46,510 nt of DNA, from NCBI GenBank assembly GCA_025997675.1, contig BNUX01000014.1, positions 1-46,510 of the forward strand. The letters run 5' to 3'. Under the pieces are notes generated by a model, which saw nothing but the letters and a program-made list of their open reading frames with translations, was not told the origin of the DNA and ran no database searches. Each line of letters begins with the position of its first letter. The stretch's first letter is position 1. Of the stretch, positions 24,975 to 33,935 are shown piece after piece. A program made the translations under genes and the position numbers. Source of the DNA: Spirochaetia bacterium. GTDB lineage: Bacteria; Spirochaetota; Spirochaetia; Treponematales; Breznakiellaceae.

Positions 24975-27314
24975 TCACATATCCCTTTCCCTCCATTCCC
25001 GTATCCGGGCCTTCCTGCTTTCCTCTGCATCAACAACCTGTCCCAATGAAAGTAGATGCGCCTGCCGAAGCCACCAAAAGGCCTCATAGAGACACTGCGT
25101 ATGGCGGCCTGGAGAAATAGAATCCCTAAGGAAGTCGAGGCGCTTAATAGTTTTTTTTAATTGACCTTGTACATCAGGGGATGGGTCGTTTTTTTGATAT
25201 TCTTCAAGAATATTTTTGTAAAAATGCCCCCTCTCCCCTTTTACTTCAAGGTCGGCTAAGGCTCTTACATACGCATACCGAAACAAAGGGCTTGGTTCAT
25301 TATATGTTTCGTCAAAGCCGGTCTCTTCCCGTTCAAGCGGTGTATAGTCCTCCGGATTTCGTTTTTCTTTAGCGCCAGGTTTGAGATATTTTATAAAATC
25401 ATGGGCCATATCAAGTCTGAGCTGTTTAAGGACATCCTGATCGCGCCGCTTGAAGAAGTGCATTATTTCATGGACTAAAGCATGTTTAGGCGACAGGTCC
25501 GGATTCACCAATGGTATTTTTGAATTTCTAAAGACTCGCATGAGAGGGTTAAGCCCGTACCAAAGGCTTTTTTGAGAAACATGCCAAACGGTGGCTATTA
25601 CGAATTCAAAAACTGGTTCCCATTGATCAATTTGTATTTTGCTGAAAACCGTGTTGAGGAATGTAGAGCATATTTTATAGATCCATTCTTTTTTCCCTTC
25701 CGGCAATGCCGCCCATTCTTCGGGGAATATGTATTCAATCTGAAGTAGCGTAAACAGTTCTATATGATTACCGCTTGTATCCTGTTCCGCTCTTTGAAGA
25801 CACATCTCCAGGAAGGATGCTTTTATTTCAACAGACAGAAAGGTCAATTTTTCTTTTCGATTCCTCATGTCGGCGTCATCTTTCCGGTCAATAATTGCGG
25901 TGCAGAGGCTCTCTATTTTCCTAACCATTTCTCTGCGATCCTTATACGTATTGCCGGTTTTTTCGTATAATGATTGTAGTCCCGCCGGAAAAAACGCAGA
26001 ATCGTCAACCAGGGGATACACGAATAAATCAAATGGTATATCGAAAAGATGATCCTCCAGGTAAAAGGGCTTTTTTTTCTCTAATGCGAGGCAGTAAAGC
26101 TGGTAGCATATCTGCTTGCTGCCGATAATTGATTTATAGACTTCTTTACAAAAGGCTAAGGCGTGTTCCGGGTCTTTACAGCCTTGAACATGGAGGAGAT
26201 ACAAAAGATGTGCGCTTTCATCATTAAACGGATATTTATTGCTCCTTATGGTCTGTGAAATTTGGGCTAAGATGTTTTCAGGTAAAGTACGCGGCTTTCC
26301 CGAAATAACTTTTTCAATAGCCTTTTCTGTTGATATTTTCTTTACAACTTTCCCCTTCGATGATAAAAGAAAAATACTGATAAAATGGGCGAACCATTGA
26401 TAATCATAGGGATACGCTTCTTCTTTTCCTGAATCAAGCGAAATCCGGAGAAGGTCATGAAGCATCTCTTCGTCAAAATACGGAGCAATAAGCGGGTCAA
26501 GTATCGGGAAATCGTCCGACCATATGTCACCGTCTTGGCAATCAATAAACCGGTACCAATAGCGGGCAAGGCGGAGTATATCATCGCGGCTGCTTGGTTT
26601 AACCAACGCTAAATATCTTTTGAATACCGTATATTCAAAATAACCCATGTCGCCGCGCTGATAATTCTGAAAACTTTCTACAGGGAAAAAATCTTGTACC
26701 GGGAAACATGCAGCTTTTGCAGCAATTTTTTCAACTAGTTCAATTTCGGGGAATTCCTGGATTATATATTCGACGAACCTTCCACAGGCATGACGCCCAT
26801 CCTTATACAACATAGGAAACGCAGCTTGAACAGTTATAATATCCGGTTTTTCTTTATCCAAGGCAGTCAAAAAAGATGAATACAAAAACCTCTCAAATTC
26901 CTTTTTGTCCGGAATTTTGCACTGTTTTGCCTTGTTCTTAGCTAAATACTCGTCATACGTATTCCTAAATTGTTCATTTTCGTTGTGATATTCTTTCACT
27001 GTATCGTTCGTGAAATCCCTATTCCAATCAATTATTTTAGGAATCGCTTTTATACGAGCCTCGTGGAGTTTGTCCGGGTCGATGAATTTAGAAACAATTC
27101 GAGGATAAAACAGAATCCTCGTTTTATCCAAGCCGCATGTGCTTATCGCCGTGGTATATTCAATGAATATGCCGCTGTCCCTTGCCGGGATTACACTCTC
27201 ACCGGATAGGTACTTTTCTTTCATCAATGAACGAAGGTATGTTTTGCCTTTCTCATCCCGTATATTCGATAACGCCACATCAATGGTTATCGTATCGCCG
27301 TCTATGTAATTCAT
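24975..27314 (-). CDS. Large unknown protein, 779 residues, cassette partner of small zinc protein
   Basis: No family is recognised. It starts at ATG 27314 after AAGGAA (MNYIDGDTITIDVALSNI), has no signal peptide and appears to be soluble. The first 130 residues are mixed alpha/beta; the rest is mostly helical with no clear nucleotide loop. An HEIMH sequence at residues 615-619 (KHALVHEIMHFFKRR) has the HExxH form of zincins, but no third ligand is apparent and the surroundings look like a helical solenoid, so it may be chance. Start of the gene follows the small zinc-finger-like gene by ten bases, so both form one transcription unit. AT-rich codon use compared with hemL next door suggests acquisition. 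Confidence 0.75.
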   Translation of the reverse strand: MNYIDGDTITIDVALSNIRDEKGKTYLRSLMKEKYLSGESVIPARDSGIFIEYTTAISTCGLDKTRILFYPRIVSKFIDPDKLHEARIKAIPKIIDWNRDFTNDTVKEYHNENEQFRNTYDEYLAKNKAKQCKIPDKKEFERFLYSSFLTALDKEKPDIITVQAAFPMLYKDGRHACGRFVEYIIQEFPEIELVEKIAAKAACFPVQDFFPVESFQNYQRGDMGYFEYTVFKRYLALVKPSSRDDILRLARYWYRFIDCQDGDIWSDDFPILDPLIAPYFDEEMLHDLLRISLDSGKEEAYPYDYQWFAHFISIFLLSSKGKVVKKISTEKAIEKVISGKPRTLPENILAQISQTIRSNKYPFNDESAHLLYLLHVQGCKDPEHALAFCKEVYKSIIGSKQICYQLYCLALEKKKPFYLEDHLFDIPFDLFVYPLVDDSAFFPAGLQSLYEKTGNTYKDRREMVRKIESLCTAIIDRKDDADMRNRKEKLTFLSVEIKASFLEMCLQRAEQDTSGNHIELFTLLQIEYIFPEEWAALPEGKKEWIYKICSTFLNTVFSKIQIDQWEPVFEFVIATVWHVSQKSLWYGLNPLMRVFRNSKIPLVNPDLSPKHALVHEIMHFFKRRDQDVLKQLRLDMAHDFIKYLKPGAKEKRNPEDYTPLEREETGFDETYNEPSPLFRYAYVRALADLEVKGERGHFYKNILEEYQKNDPSPDVQGQLKKTIKRLDFLRDSISPGRHTQCLYEAFWWLRQAHLLSLGQVVDAEESRKARIREWRERDM

Positions 27315-27324
27315 AGGTGTTCCT

Positions 27325-27552
27325 TTAATCAAGACTCCAATTAGAGCCACTGGTTACCAATTCATGAATGTTCTTCGTGAGATGATAACCGCCACAATGT
27401 TCGCAGTAGTATGGGTACAGATTTTCCCCGCATTCGTCTATGCGATGATACGCGCTATCCCATGCGGCATTACTCGTAGGGTAAATCTTTTTAGGTTTAC
27501 CGTCACGTCCTTTACAATTCGAACTCTGTTTAAACTGTGTGCAATAAAACAT
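27325..27552 (-). CDS. Small Cys-rich protein with a zinc-ribbon-like C-terminus
   Basis: The 75-residue protein begins MFYCTQFKQSSNCKGRDGK and carries CGENLYPYYCEHCGGYHLTK at 37-56, a pair of Cys and a Gly-Gly-Tyr-His ending typical of tiny zinc-ribbon proteins of phage and accessory DNA. I chose ATG 27552 because AGGAGGAA lies just before it, with about 5 bases between; the longer ORF has no such site. It is the first gene of a two-gene cassette with the 779-residue unknown. A nucleic-acid-binding or regulatory role is possible but not shown. Confidence 0.75.
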   Translation of the reverse strand: MFYCTQFKQSSNCKGRDGKPKKIYPTSNAAWDSAYHRIDECGENLYPYYCEHCGGYHLTKNIHELVTSGSNWSLD

Positions 27553-27738
27553 ACACTTCCTCCTGAAAAAAGTTTTCAGAACCAAGTTCTCTTGCGAGAT
27601 TGGCGGGATTCCCTTACGGGGCAGCTTGAAAAAGCCAGATCCCTATGTTGATGGAAACAAGACTAATTCCAAAATGAAAATCTGTCAAGATGTTTTTCAG
27701 GTTTTTAGGTCAAAATGATTTCTAATAGAAAATTTCTA
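27553..27738. other. Spacer between hemL and the small-protein cassette
   Basis: No gene is seen. The 3' side of hemL on the minus strand has an inverted repeat AATAGAAATTTTCTATT (about 27725-27741), a weak hairpin without a clear U run, so a terminator is only possible. The AGGAGGAA site for the small gene lies at the right end. Confidence 0.35.
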
Positions 27739-29031
27739 TTATTTCTCCTTTTGAAAAAAACGCTCCGCCGCTAAGAGGGTCCGGTTGATTTCCGTTTCGC
27801 CGTGGGCGTTGGAGATGAACAGCGCCTCGAACTGGGCGGGGGCGGTGTAGATGCCCGCTTCGATGAGGTGGTTGAAGTAGGCGGCATAGGCGGCGGTATC
27901 CGACAGAAGCGCCTGAGGGAAGCCGGTCACCGGGCCAGGGGTGAAGAACAGGGAGCCCAGGGAGCCGATGTGGTTAACGCAGCAGGGAGCGCCGGTCCGT
28001 TGGATGATAGATTCAAGGCCGGAGAAGAGGGTCTCCCCCAGGGCGGCGATGCGGCTGTATACTTCGGGATGGTCGCGGAGGTAGGAAAGCTGCGTGATGC
28101 CGACGGCCATGGCCACGGGGTTGCCCGACAGGGTGCCCGCCTGGTACACCGGGCCAGAGGGGGCCACCATCTCCATGATATCCCGCCTGCCGCCGTATGC
28201 GCCCACGGGCATACCCCCGCCGATTATCTTGCCAAAGGCGCTCAGGTCCGGCGTGATGCCGAAGTGGCCCTGGGCGCCGTCTATGCCGAGCCGGAACCCG
28301 GTGATCACTTCGTCAAAGATCAAGAGGGCGCCTTCTTTGGAGCAGATGTCCCGCAGGCCTTCAAGGAAGAGCGGCGCGGGGAGGACCACCCCCATGTTTG
28401 CCGCTACCGGTTCTACGATGATCGCGGCGATTTGGTTTTTGTTTTGGCCGAACAGTTTTTCTACGCTGTCCAAATCGTTGTACTGCGCCACCAGGGTGTC
28501 TGCGGCACAGGATGCAGGGACTCCGGCGCTGTCCGGGGTGCTGCCACTGAGGAGGCCGGAGCCGGCTTTGACCAGGAGCGCATCACTGTGGCCGTGATAA
28601 CAGCCGGCAAACTTGAGGATCTTGTCCCTCTGGGTAAAGCCCCGGGCGGCGCGGAGGGCGCTCATGGTAGCCTCGGTACCGGAATTGACCATCCGTACCA
28701 TTTCTAACGAAGGAACCAGGCTGGTCATGAGCCGGGCCATGGAGACCTCCGCTTCCGTGGCCGCGCCGAAACTGAGTCCCTTCCGGGCGGCGGCGGTCAC
28801 CGCGTCGAGGACACCGGCATGGGCATGGCCCAGGATCATGGGGCCCCAGGATCCTACGTAGTCGATGTACGAATTGCCGTCCGCGTCCGTCACATAAGCG
28901 CCCTCCCCCGAGGCGATAAAGACCGGGTCCCGGTTTACGGAACGGAAGGCACGGACCGGGCTGTTCACGCCGCCGGGGATTAGTTTTACTGCTTCGCTAA
29001 AAAGTTCTTTTGAACGGTCTAACCGGGGCAT
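27739..29031 (-). CDS. hemL: Glutamate-1-semialdehyde 2,1-aminomutase
   Basis: This PLP enzyme converts glutamate-1-semialdehyde to 5-aminolevulinate, the second step of the C5 route. It has 430 residues. Landmarks are PGGVNSPVRAFRSV at the start, ARGFTQRDKILKFAGCYHGHSDALL, IVEPVAANMGVVLP, LIFDEVITGFRLG and the active-site lysine in SAFGKIIGGGMPVGAYGG. I chose the start at 29031 (ATG within TGATG), overlapping the hemB stop; GGAAGGAT lies upstream. It is the last gene of the hem operon. Everything points to normal length and activity. Confidence 0.97.
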   Translation of the reverse strand: MPRLDRSKELFSEAVKLIPGGVNSPVRAFRSVNRDPVFIASGEGAYVTDADGNSYIDYVGSWGPMILGHAHAGVLDAVTAAARKGLSFGAATEAEVSMARLMTSLVPSLEMVRMVNSGTEATMSALRAARGFTQRDKILKFAGCYHGHSDALLVKAGSGLLSGSTPDSAGVPASCAADTLVAQYNDLDSVEKLFGQNKNQIAAIIVEPVAANMGVVLPAPLFLEGLRDICSKEGALLIFDEVITGFRLGIDGAQGHFGITPDLSAFGKIIGGGMPVGAYGGRRDIMEMVAPSGPVYQAGTLSGNPVAMAVGITQLSYLRDHPEVYSRIAALGETLFSGLESIIQRTGAPCCVNHIGSLGSLFFTPGPVTGFPQALLSDTAAYAAYFNHLIEAGIYTAPAQFEALFISNAHGETEINRTLLAAERFFQKEK

Positions 29032-30017
29032 CAGCCTATCCTTCCTTCGTCTATCCATTTCGCCAGTTCCATAGCATAGTAGGTGATCAGAATATCTGCG
29101 CCGGCGCGGAATATGCTGACCGCAGTTTCGCAGACGACGTTTGCCTCGTCGATGAAGCCCGCTTTGGCTGCGGCCTTGATCATGGCGTATTCACCGCTTA
29201 CGCTGTAGGCGGCTACCGGCACTACTACTGCGCCGGAAACCTCCCGGATAATGTCCAGATAAGAGAGGGCGGGCTTCACCATCACTATGTCCGCGCCCTC
29301 GTCAATATCCCGGAGCGCTTCCTTGAGGCCTTCCTTTTTATTGTGGTAGTCCATTTGATAACCTTTCCGGTCGCCAAAGGCCGGGGCGGAACCGGCAGCT
29401 TCACGGAAGGGGCCGTAGAAGGATGAGCTGTATTTGGCCGCGTAGGACATGATCGGCAGGCCGGATAAGCCGGCGGCATCCAGGGCGGATCGTATGGCCC
29501 TGACCCGGCCGTCCATCATATCCGAGGGGGCTATCATCTGCGCCCCCGCTTCGGCCTGGGACACGGCGATCCGGGCAAGGTAGTCAAGGGTAGTATCGTT
29601 GTCAACATCCTCACCCTGAAGGATGCCGCAGTGGCCGTGGCTGGTGTACTCGCACATACAGAGATCGGTGATGCGGTAAATCTCCGGGAAGCGATCCTGG
29701 GCGTACCCCAGGGCGGTCTGGATGATGCCGTCATGACGGAAGGCGCCGCTGCCCTCTTCGTCCTTCTCTTCGGGAAGGCCAAAAAACATGACCCGTTTTA
29801 CCCCGGCTAAGAGGAGCCGGTCGAATATCAGGCCAAGCCGGTCAACGCTGTAGCGATACTGTCCGGGCATCGAAGCAATCTCTTCCTCAATGTTTTTCCC
29901 TTCCTTAACGAAAACCGGGTAGATCAGCGCTTCCCTGGAAAGCCTGGTTTCCCGGACCATTTTGCGGAGGGTATCGCTCCCCCGCAGCCGCCGCTCCCGG
30001 TGCAGTAAGTCTGTCAT
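29031..30017 (-). CDS. hemB: Porphobilinogen synthase (5-aminolevulinate dehydratase)
   Basis: HemB condenses two 5-aminolevulinates to porphobilinogen. The 328-residue protein has REALIYPVFVKEG, the metal-site part ITDLCMCEYTSHGHCGIL, MVKPALSYLDIIREV near the C-terminus and the active-site lysine in SYAAKYSSSFYGP. I chose ATG 30017, with AGGA eight bases upstream; GTG 30020 also fits. The gene starts 3 bases after the stop of the hemC-cobA-hemD fusion and overlaps hemL by one base (TGATG). The CxCxC zinc-type cysteine set is present. Confidence 0.97.
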   Translation of the reverse strand: MTDLLHRERRLRGSDTLRKMVRETRLSREALIYPVFVKEGKNIEEEIASMPGQYRYSVDRLGLIFDRLLLAGVKRVMFFGLPEEKDEEGSGAFRHDGIIQTALGYAQDRFPEIYRITDLCMCEYTSHGHCGILQGEDVDNDTTLDYLARIAVSQAEAGAQMIAPSDMMDGRVRAIRSALDAAGLSGLPIMSYAAKYSSSFYGPFREAAGSAPAFGDRKGYQMDYHNKKEGLKEALRDIDEGADIVMVKPALSYLDIIREVSGAVVVPVAAYSVSGEYAMIKAAAKAGFIDEANVVCETAVSIFRAGADILITYYAMELAKWIDEGRIG

Positions 30018-30020
30018 CAC

Positions 30021-32438
30021 TTATATCCTCCCGCCTGCCGCTTGTGCACTCAAGGCTTCTATCATGCTTTCTAATGTCGCGTTTTCCGCAACCACGGTTT
30101 CCATGCCGTATTTTTCCGCCGCCGCCGCGGTTTGTTTGCCGATACACAGGGCGCGGACCCCAAGGGCACGCGAGAACACCGTGATAAAACCCTCCACCGT
30201 GGAAGCGCTGGTAAAGACCAGCCAGTCCAGGTTTTCACAGAGGATGTCCCGGTACACCGTATCACTATTGCTATCGGAGTAGGGCGCCACAGAGGGCAGG
30301 GTGTCATAGATGGGGATGTCCAGGTAGGCTATGCCCCCTTCCCGGAGATGCCGGGTAACCTCGTCTGAGCCAATCCGCGACCGGGGGAGGATGACCCGTT
30401 CACCGCCCTTCACCGCTTGCCGCAAAGCCCTGCCCAGGGCATCCCCGCTGAACTGGTCCGGGACCAGGTCCGTCAGGATGCCCCTTCCGTGCAGCGCTCC
30501 GGCGGTGGCGCTTCCAATGGCTGCAAACTTGACCCCCGCCAGGGTCCGGATATCCCGCTTATGGGAACTGAGCTTTTCGAAAAACACCTCCACTCCGGCG
30601 GGGCTGGTAAACACCAGCCAGTCTTTTCCGGTCAGCACAGGCAGGGGCGTTTCCTCGATAGCAACGGTGCGAATCGAAGGAAGTTCCACCACTTCCGCCC
30701 CGCAGGCGGCGAGCATTTCCGCAAGCCTTCCAATCCTGTTCCGGGGGCGGGTTATGCCGATCCGCAGGCCTGCCAGGGGCCGCACTTCGGCCCAGGAAAA
30801 CTGTTCGGAGAAGGAACAAACCTGCCCAACCATGATGATCGCCGGGGCTTCCATAGCCGCCTCTTTAGCCGCGCCGGATAGGTTTACTACCGGTGCCAGG
30901 ACCTTGCGCTGCCTGGCGGTGGAGCCCTGTTCCAGGACCGCGCCGGGGGTTTGGGGATCAAGCCCGGCCGCTATCAAATTGGCGCATATCGCCGCCAGTG
31001 ATGCTACACCCATAAGAAAAATCAGGGTACCCCCTGCTTTCACCAAAGCCCGGTAATCAATATCCCTGTTTATGTTAGCGCCGCCGTGGCCGGTGATGAT
31101 GTGCACCTGGGAACAGCAATCCCGGTGGGTAACGGGGATACCGAAATAGGCGGGTACCGCCAGGGCGGAGCTTATGCCGGGGACCACTTCAAAGGGGATG
31201 CCCGCCGCCTTAAGGTCCTCCAACTCTTCACCCCCACGGCCAAAGAGGAAGGGGTCGCCTCCTTTGAGGCGCACCACCCGCTTTCCGCAGGCTGCCTTTT
31301 GTATCAGCAGCGCCCCGATTTCCTCTTGGGGAACCGCGTGGTTGCCGGACTTTTTCCCCACATAGATTGCCTCGGCCTCCGGGGGTATCCGGGAGAGGAT
31401 GCCCCTGCCCACCAGGTTGTCGTAGAGCACCACCTGGGCATTTTGTAGTACCCGGTCCCCCTTTAAGGTGAGCAGCCCCGGATCACCCGGGCCGGCCCCC
31501 ACGAGCCAGACCTTGCCGCAACGTCCGTCTCTTAGCCGCTCGGCGGCGATGGCCTGGGATTGGGCTCTTAGCCGGGCGGCCAATTCGGTCCCCAGTTTTT
31601 CCCCCTCCGCCTTGGGGCCGCTGATGCTCCCCTGTGCGGTCAGGGCATAGTCGCCGGGGCAGTAGATACCGGTCAGGGTTAGCCGGTCTCCTTCGCCAAT
31701 GGCAGCGTAGGCGGCGATGGGGACGGCGCAGCTTCCGTCCAGTGCGCGGACAAAGGCCCGCTCCGCCTCCGCAGCATATCTGCTCTCCCGGTCATCCAGG
31801 GCGGTGAGAAAATCGAAATCCGCAGTATCCCTGTGGGTCACTGCCAGGATGCCCTGACCTGCGGCGGGCAGCATTTCTGCGGGCTCGAAGTACCGGCTGA
31901 TCCGGTTTGCCAGGTCCAGGCGATTAAGCCCCGCCGCCGCCAGCACCAGTGCCGAAAACTCACCCCGGTCCAGTTTTTCCAGCCGGGTAAGTACATTCCC
32001 CCGGACATTTTCTACCGGCATTCCGGGGAACAACCGGCCAAGCTGGAGCCTTCGCCGCTGCCCCGAACAGCCGATGGGCTTAGCCGGATCCAACTCGCGG
32101 ATACCCTTGGGAAGGACCAACACATCCCGGGGGTCTTCCCGCAGTGAATAGGCGGCCAGCCGTATACCCTTCTCCATATACATGGGCAAATCCTTCAGGC
32201 TATGCACCGTAAGATCCACCCGGTCCTCCAGGAGCGCCCGGTCCAGTTCTTTGATAAAGAGGCCCTTCCCCCCGATGGTGTCAAGACTTTTATCCAGGAT
32301 CATATCTCCGGTGGTTTTCATGGTGACCAGTTCAAAGTCATAGCCCGGAGCATGGGTCTTCATTTCACGGATAAAAATTTCGCTTTGGATCACCGCCAGA
32401 GCGCTCTCCCGGCTTCCGACCCGAATCACCCTACCCAC
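30021..32438 (-). CDS. Trifunctional fusion: hydroxymethylbilane synthase, uroporphyrinogen-III methyltransferase and uroporphyrinogen-III synthase
   Basis: One 805-residue protein joins three enzymes. HemC covers roughly 1-300 (RVGSRESALAVIQSEIF, HSLKDLP, NVRGNVLTRLEKL, with the dipyrromethane-anchoring Cys in LDGSCAVPIAAYA). CobA/SUMT covers roughly 310-555 (KVWLVGAGPGDPGLLTLKG, VVRLKGGDPFLFGRGGEE, VVPGISSALAVPAYFGIPVTHR). HemD covers roughly 560-805 (GLRIGITRPRNRIG, DWLVFTSPAGVEVFF, LDWLVFTSASTVEGF). The predicted chain runs porphobilinogen to hydroxymethylbilane to uroporphyrinogen III and then precorrin-2, committing flow to the corrin or siroheme branch. Start GTG 32438 overlaps the hemA stop by 8 bases, with AGGA 9 bases upstream; GTG 32429 is an alternative. 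CobA-HemD fusions are known; adding HemC is much less common. Confidence 0.96.
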   Translation of the reverse strand: MGRVIRVGSRESALAVIQSEIFIREMKTHAPGYDFELVTMKTTGDMILDKSLDTIGGKGLFIKELDRALLEDRVDLTVHSLKDLPMYMEKGIRLAAYSLREDPRDVLVLPKGIRELDPAKPIGCSGQRRRLQLGRLFPGMPVENVRGNVLTRLEKLDRGEFSALVLAAAGLNRLDLANRISRYFEPAEMLPAAGQGILAVTHRDTADFDFLTALDDRESRYAAEAERAFVRALDGSCAVPIAAYAAIGEGDRLTLTGIYCPGDYALTAQGSISGPKAEGEKLGTELAARLRAQSQAIAAERLRDGRCGKVWLVGAGPGDPGLLTLKGDRVLQNAQVVLYDNLVGRGILSRIPPEAEAIYVGKKSGNHAVPQEEIGALLIQKAACGKRVVRLKGGDPFLFGRGGEELEDLKAAGIPFEVVPGISSALAVPAYFGIPVTHRDCCSQVHIITGHGGANINRDIDYRALVKAGGTLIFLMGVASLAAICANLIAAGLDPQTPGAVLEQGSTARQRKVLAPVVNLSGAAKEAAMEAPAIIMVGQVCSFSEQFSWAEVRPLAGLRIGITRPRNRIGRLAEMLAACGAEVVELPSIRTVAIEETPLPVLTGKDWLVFTSPAGVEVFFEKLSSHKRDIRTLAGVKFAAIGSATAGALHGRGILTDLVPDQFSGDALGRALRQAVKGGERVILPRSRIGSDEVTRHLREGGIAYLDIPIYDTLPSVAPYSDSNSDTVYRDILCENLDWLVFTSASTVEGFITVFSRALGVRALCIGKQTAAAAEKYGMETVVAENATLESMIEALSAQAAGGRI

Positions 32439-33678
32439 GACAGTATTCCTGCGTCTTGAAAGCGGCGGCTTCCCGGAGCGCCCCGAAACAAGGCTCCCAA
32501 GCGCTGCTTTCCATGGTTTCCCGCAGACCAAAAAGCATTTTCCCTACCACCATTTCTGAGGCATGGGAAATGGCCCCCCGCAGTTTTTCCCGGGATTCCT
32601 CGTCCGGCACCAGCCCCTGGATCGTCCGTTCCAGGCGGGTCACAATTTCTGCGGAGGCCGCTTCCCGGATATCATCAATACTGTCGATATGATTCCGGAA
32701 CCCATACCAGGCCGAAAATTCGGCAATCCCCTCATTGACAATGGCTTCAATTTTTTTCTGTTCCTCATCGTCCGGCCCCGCACTGTCTGCTCTGACCAGG
32801 TGATCCATGTCCACCAGGGTCAGCCCCGGGAGAGTCTGCAGTTCGCTGTCCATGTCACGGGGCACTGCCAGATCGATAAAGAGCCGCTCCCGGCCATCCC
32901 AGGTTGCCGCGAGGCCGGTCAGTGTTACGGTGTAGTGGGGGCTGGTGGTGGCGCTTATCACCACATCGTAACCGGGCAGCGCGGCGTAGCGGTCGTCGTA
33001 GTCCAGGACCGCACAGCCCTGGGGCGCCACGGAGAGGTTTTGTTTGTGCTGCCGCAGGGTAATCGCCACGGCGCATCCCCTGCGCGCCAGCAGTTCCGCC
33101 GTCAGCCGCCCAATCACCCCATTGCCGATAACCATGCAGCGGAGCCCCGCAAGCATTGGATACCGGGCGGCGATACAGCTTACGGCGGCGGCGGCGGTGG
33201 ATGGATTGGCCCGGGTTATGCCGGTTTCGGTTTTGATGCGTTTGGCGCAGGTAACCGCCGTCCGGAACAACCGGTCCAGCGCCGGGTCAATACTCTTAGC
33301 ATGCCGGGCGGTCTCCCAGGCTTCCTTGACCTGCGCCAGGATCTGGTTTTCCCCCATAATTTGGGATTCCAGCCCCCCGGTAAGCAAAAAGAGGTGGGCC
33401 GCAGCCGCCTCGCCCCGCCGGCAAAGGAATAAATCCCGGTTTTCCTCCAGGGACAGCCCCTTAAGATCGCAGAGCAGCTGCTCCGGCGCGGGGTTTTCTG
33501 CCCCACTAATCCAGATTTCCGTCCGGTTACAGGTGGAAATGATGACACAACCCAGGTGGGGATAGGTTTCAGCCACCCGTTCCAGGGACTGGCGCAGGGA
33601 ATTGGCGGTAAAGGCGAAGGGCTCCCGTTCCTTGAGCCCGGCCCGCTGATGGTCAATGCCTGCCATAAAAACATTCAC
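32431..33678 (-). CDS. hemA: Glutamyl-tRNA reductase
   Basis: HemA reduces glutamyl-tRNA to glutamate-1-semialdehyde, the entry step of C5 tetrapyrrole synthesis. The 415-residue protein has the catalytic Cys in VIISTCNRTEIW, LLTGGLESQIMGENQILAQVK, the NADPH loop VIGNGVIGRLTAELL (GxGxxG), and a C-terminal dimerisation part with SAEIVTRLERTI. The start GTG has GGGAG about 9 bases before it. As the first gene of the hem operon it lies downstream of a cobalamin riboswitch, so B12 level would set the entry of carbon into this pathway. Confidence 0.96.
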   Translation of the reverse strand: MNVFMAGIDHQRAGLKEREPFAFTANSLRQSLERVAETYPHLGCVIISTCNRTEIWISGAENPAPEQLLCDLKGLSLEENRDLFLCRRGEAAAAHLFLLTGGLESQIMGENQILAQVKEAWETARHAKSIDPALDRLFRTAVTCAKRIKTETGITRANPSTAAAAVSCIAARYPMLAGLRCMVIGNGVIGRLTAELLARRGCAVAITLRQHKQNLSVAPQGCAVLDYDDRYAALPGYDVVISATTSPHYTVTLTGLAATWDGRERLFIDLAVPRDMDSELQTLPGLTLVDMDHLVRADSAGPDDEEQKKIEAIVNEGIAEFSAWYGFRNHIDSIDDIREAASAEIVTRLERTIQGLVPDEESREKLRGAISHASEMVVGKMLFGLRETMESSAWEPCFGALREAAAFKTQEYCRG

Positions 33679-33778
33679 GGCTTACGCTCCCTGAGGGCAG
33701 GAGCAACGCCGCATAAATGTGGGTGCACCCCTCCGCCCTTCCTTCGAGGGTTCAGGTGTTGAGGACTACCAGTCCTTC
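33679..33778 (-). promoter_or_regulatory. Expression platform of the hem-operon riboswitch
   Basis: Between the aptamer and the hemA GTG lies about 100 bases of RNA with a small stem AGGACT-GGT-AGTCCT (same core as in the aptamer 5' side), a 10-base palindrome GGGTGCACCC and a stem CCTG-CCCT-CAGG adjoining the GGGAG ribosome site. No run of U's follows, so control is more likely at translation than termination. Confidence 0.5.
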
Positions 33779-33887
33779 GCACGAGGACCGTCTCCCGGCT
33801 TCCGGTTTTTCTCCGGTTACGGTGGCGGGACCGCTGTGGATTCTCACCACATTCCGATAGGACTTACCAGTCCTCTATCCTTGTGCA
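33779..33887 (-). ncRNA. Cobalamin riboswitch upstream of hemA (compact type)
   Basis: On the minus strand the RNA contains the conserved cobalamin blocks in order: GGAATGTGGTGAGAATCC, then the B12 box region AGCGGTCCCGCCACCGTAA, then GAAGCCGGGAGAC. The 5' end GCAC and GAGGAC pair with GTCCTC and GTGC at the 3' end, closing a P1-like helix of 10 or so pairs. Length is about 109 bases, without the large peripheral arms of class I. B12 binding should reduce hemA-L expression. This is assigned by motif order, without a covariance search. Confidence 0.85.
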
Positions 33888-33893
33888 AAAATC

Positions 33894-33923
33894 AGTATAA
33901 TCCTAATTATAGTAGTATGTCAA
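33894..33923 (-). promoter_or_regulatory. Promoter of the hem operon
   Basis: On the minus strand TTGACA (33923-33918), an 18-base spacer and TATACT (33899-33894) form a strong sigma-70-type promoter. The start would fall near 33887, right at the 5' strand of the aptamer. Confidence 0.75.
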
Positions 33924-33935
33924 GCGTATATTTTT

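Noticed and set aside
25455..25475. Zincin metallopeptidase call from HEIMH in the 779-residue protein
   Set aside because: No third metal ligand or peptidase fold is recognisable, and the motif lies in a helical repeat-like stretch; kept only as a note.
27652..27741. Terminator after hemL
   Set aside because: The inverted repeat is AT-rich and lacks a U run; not strong enough to list as a terminator.
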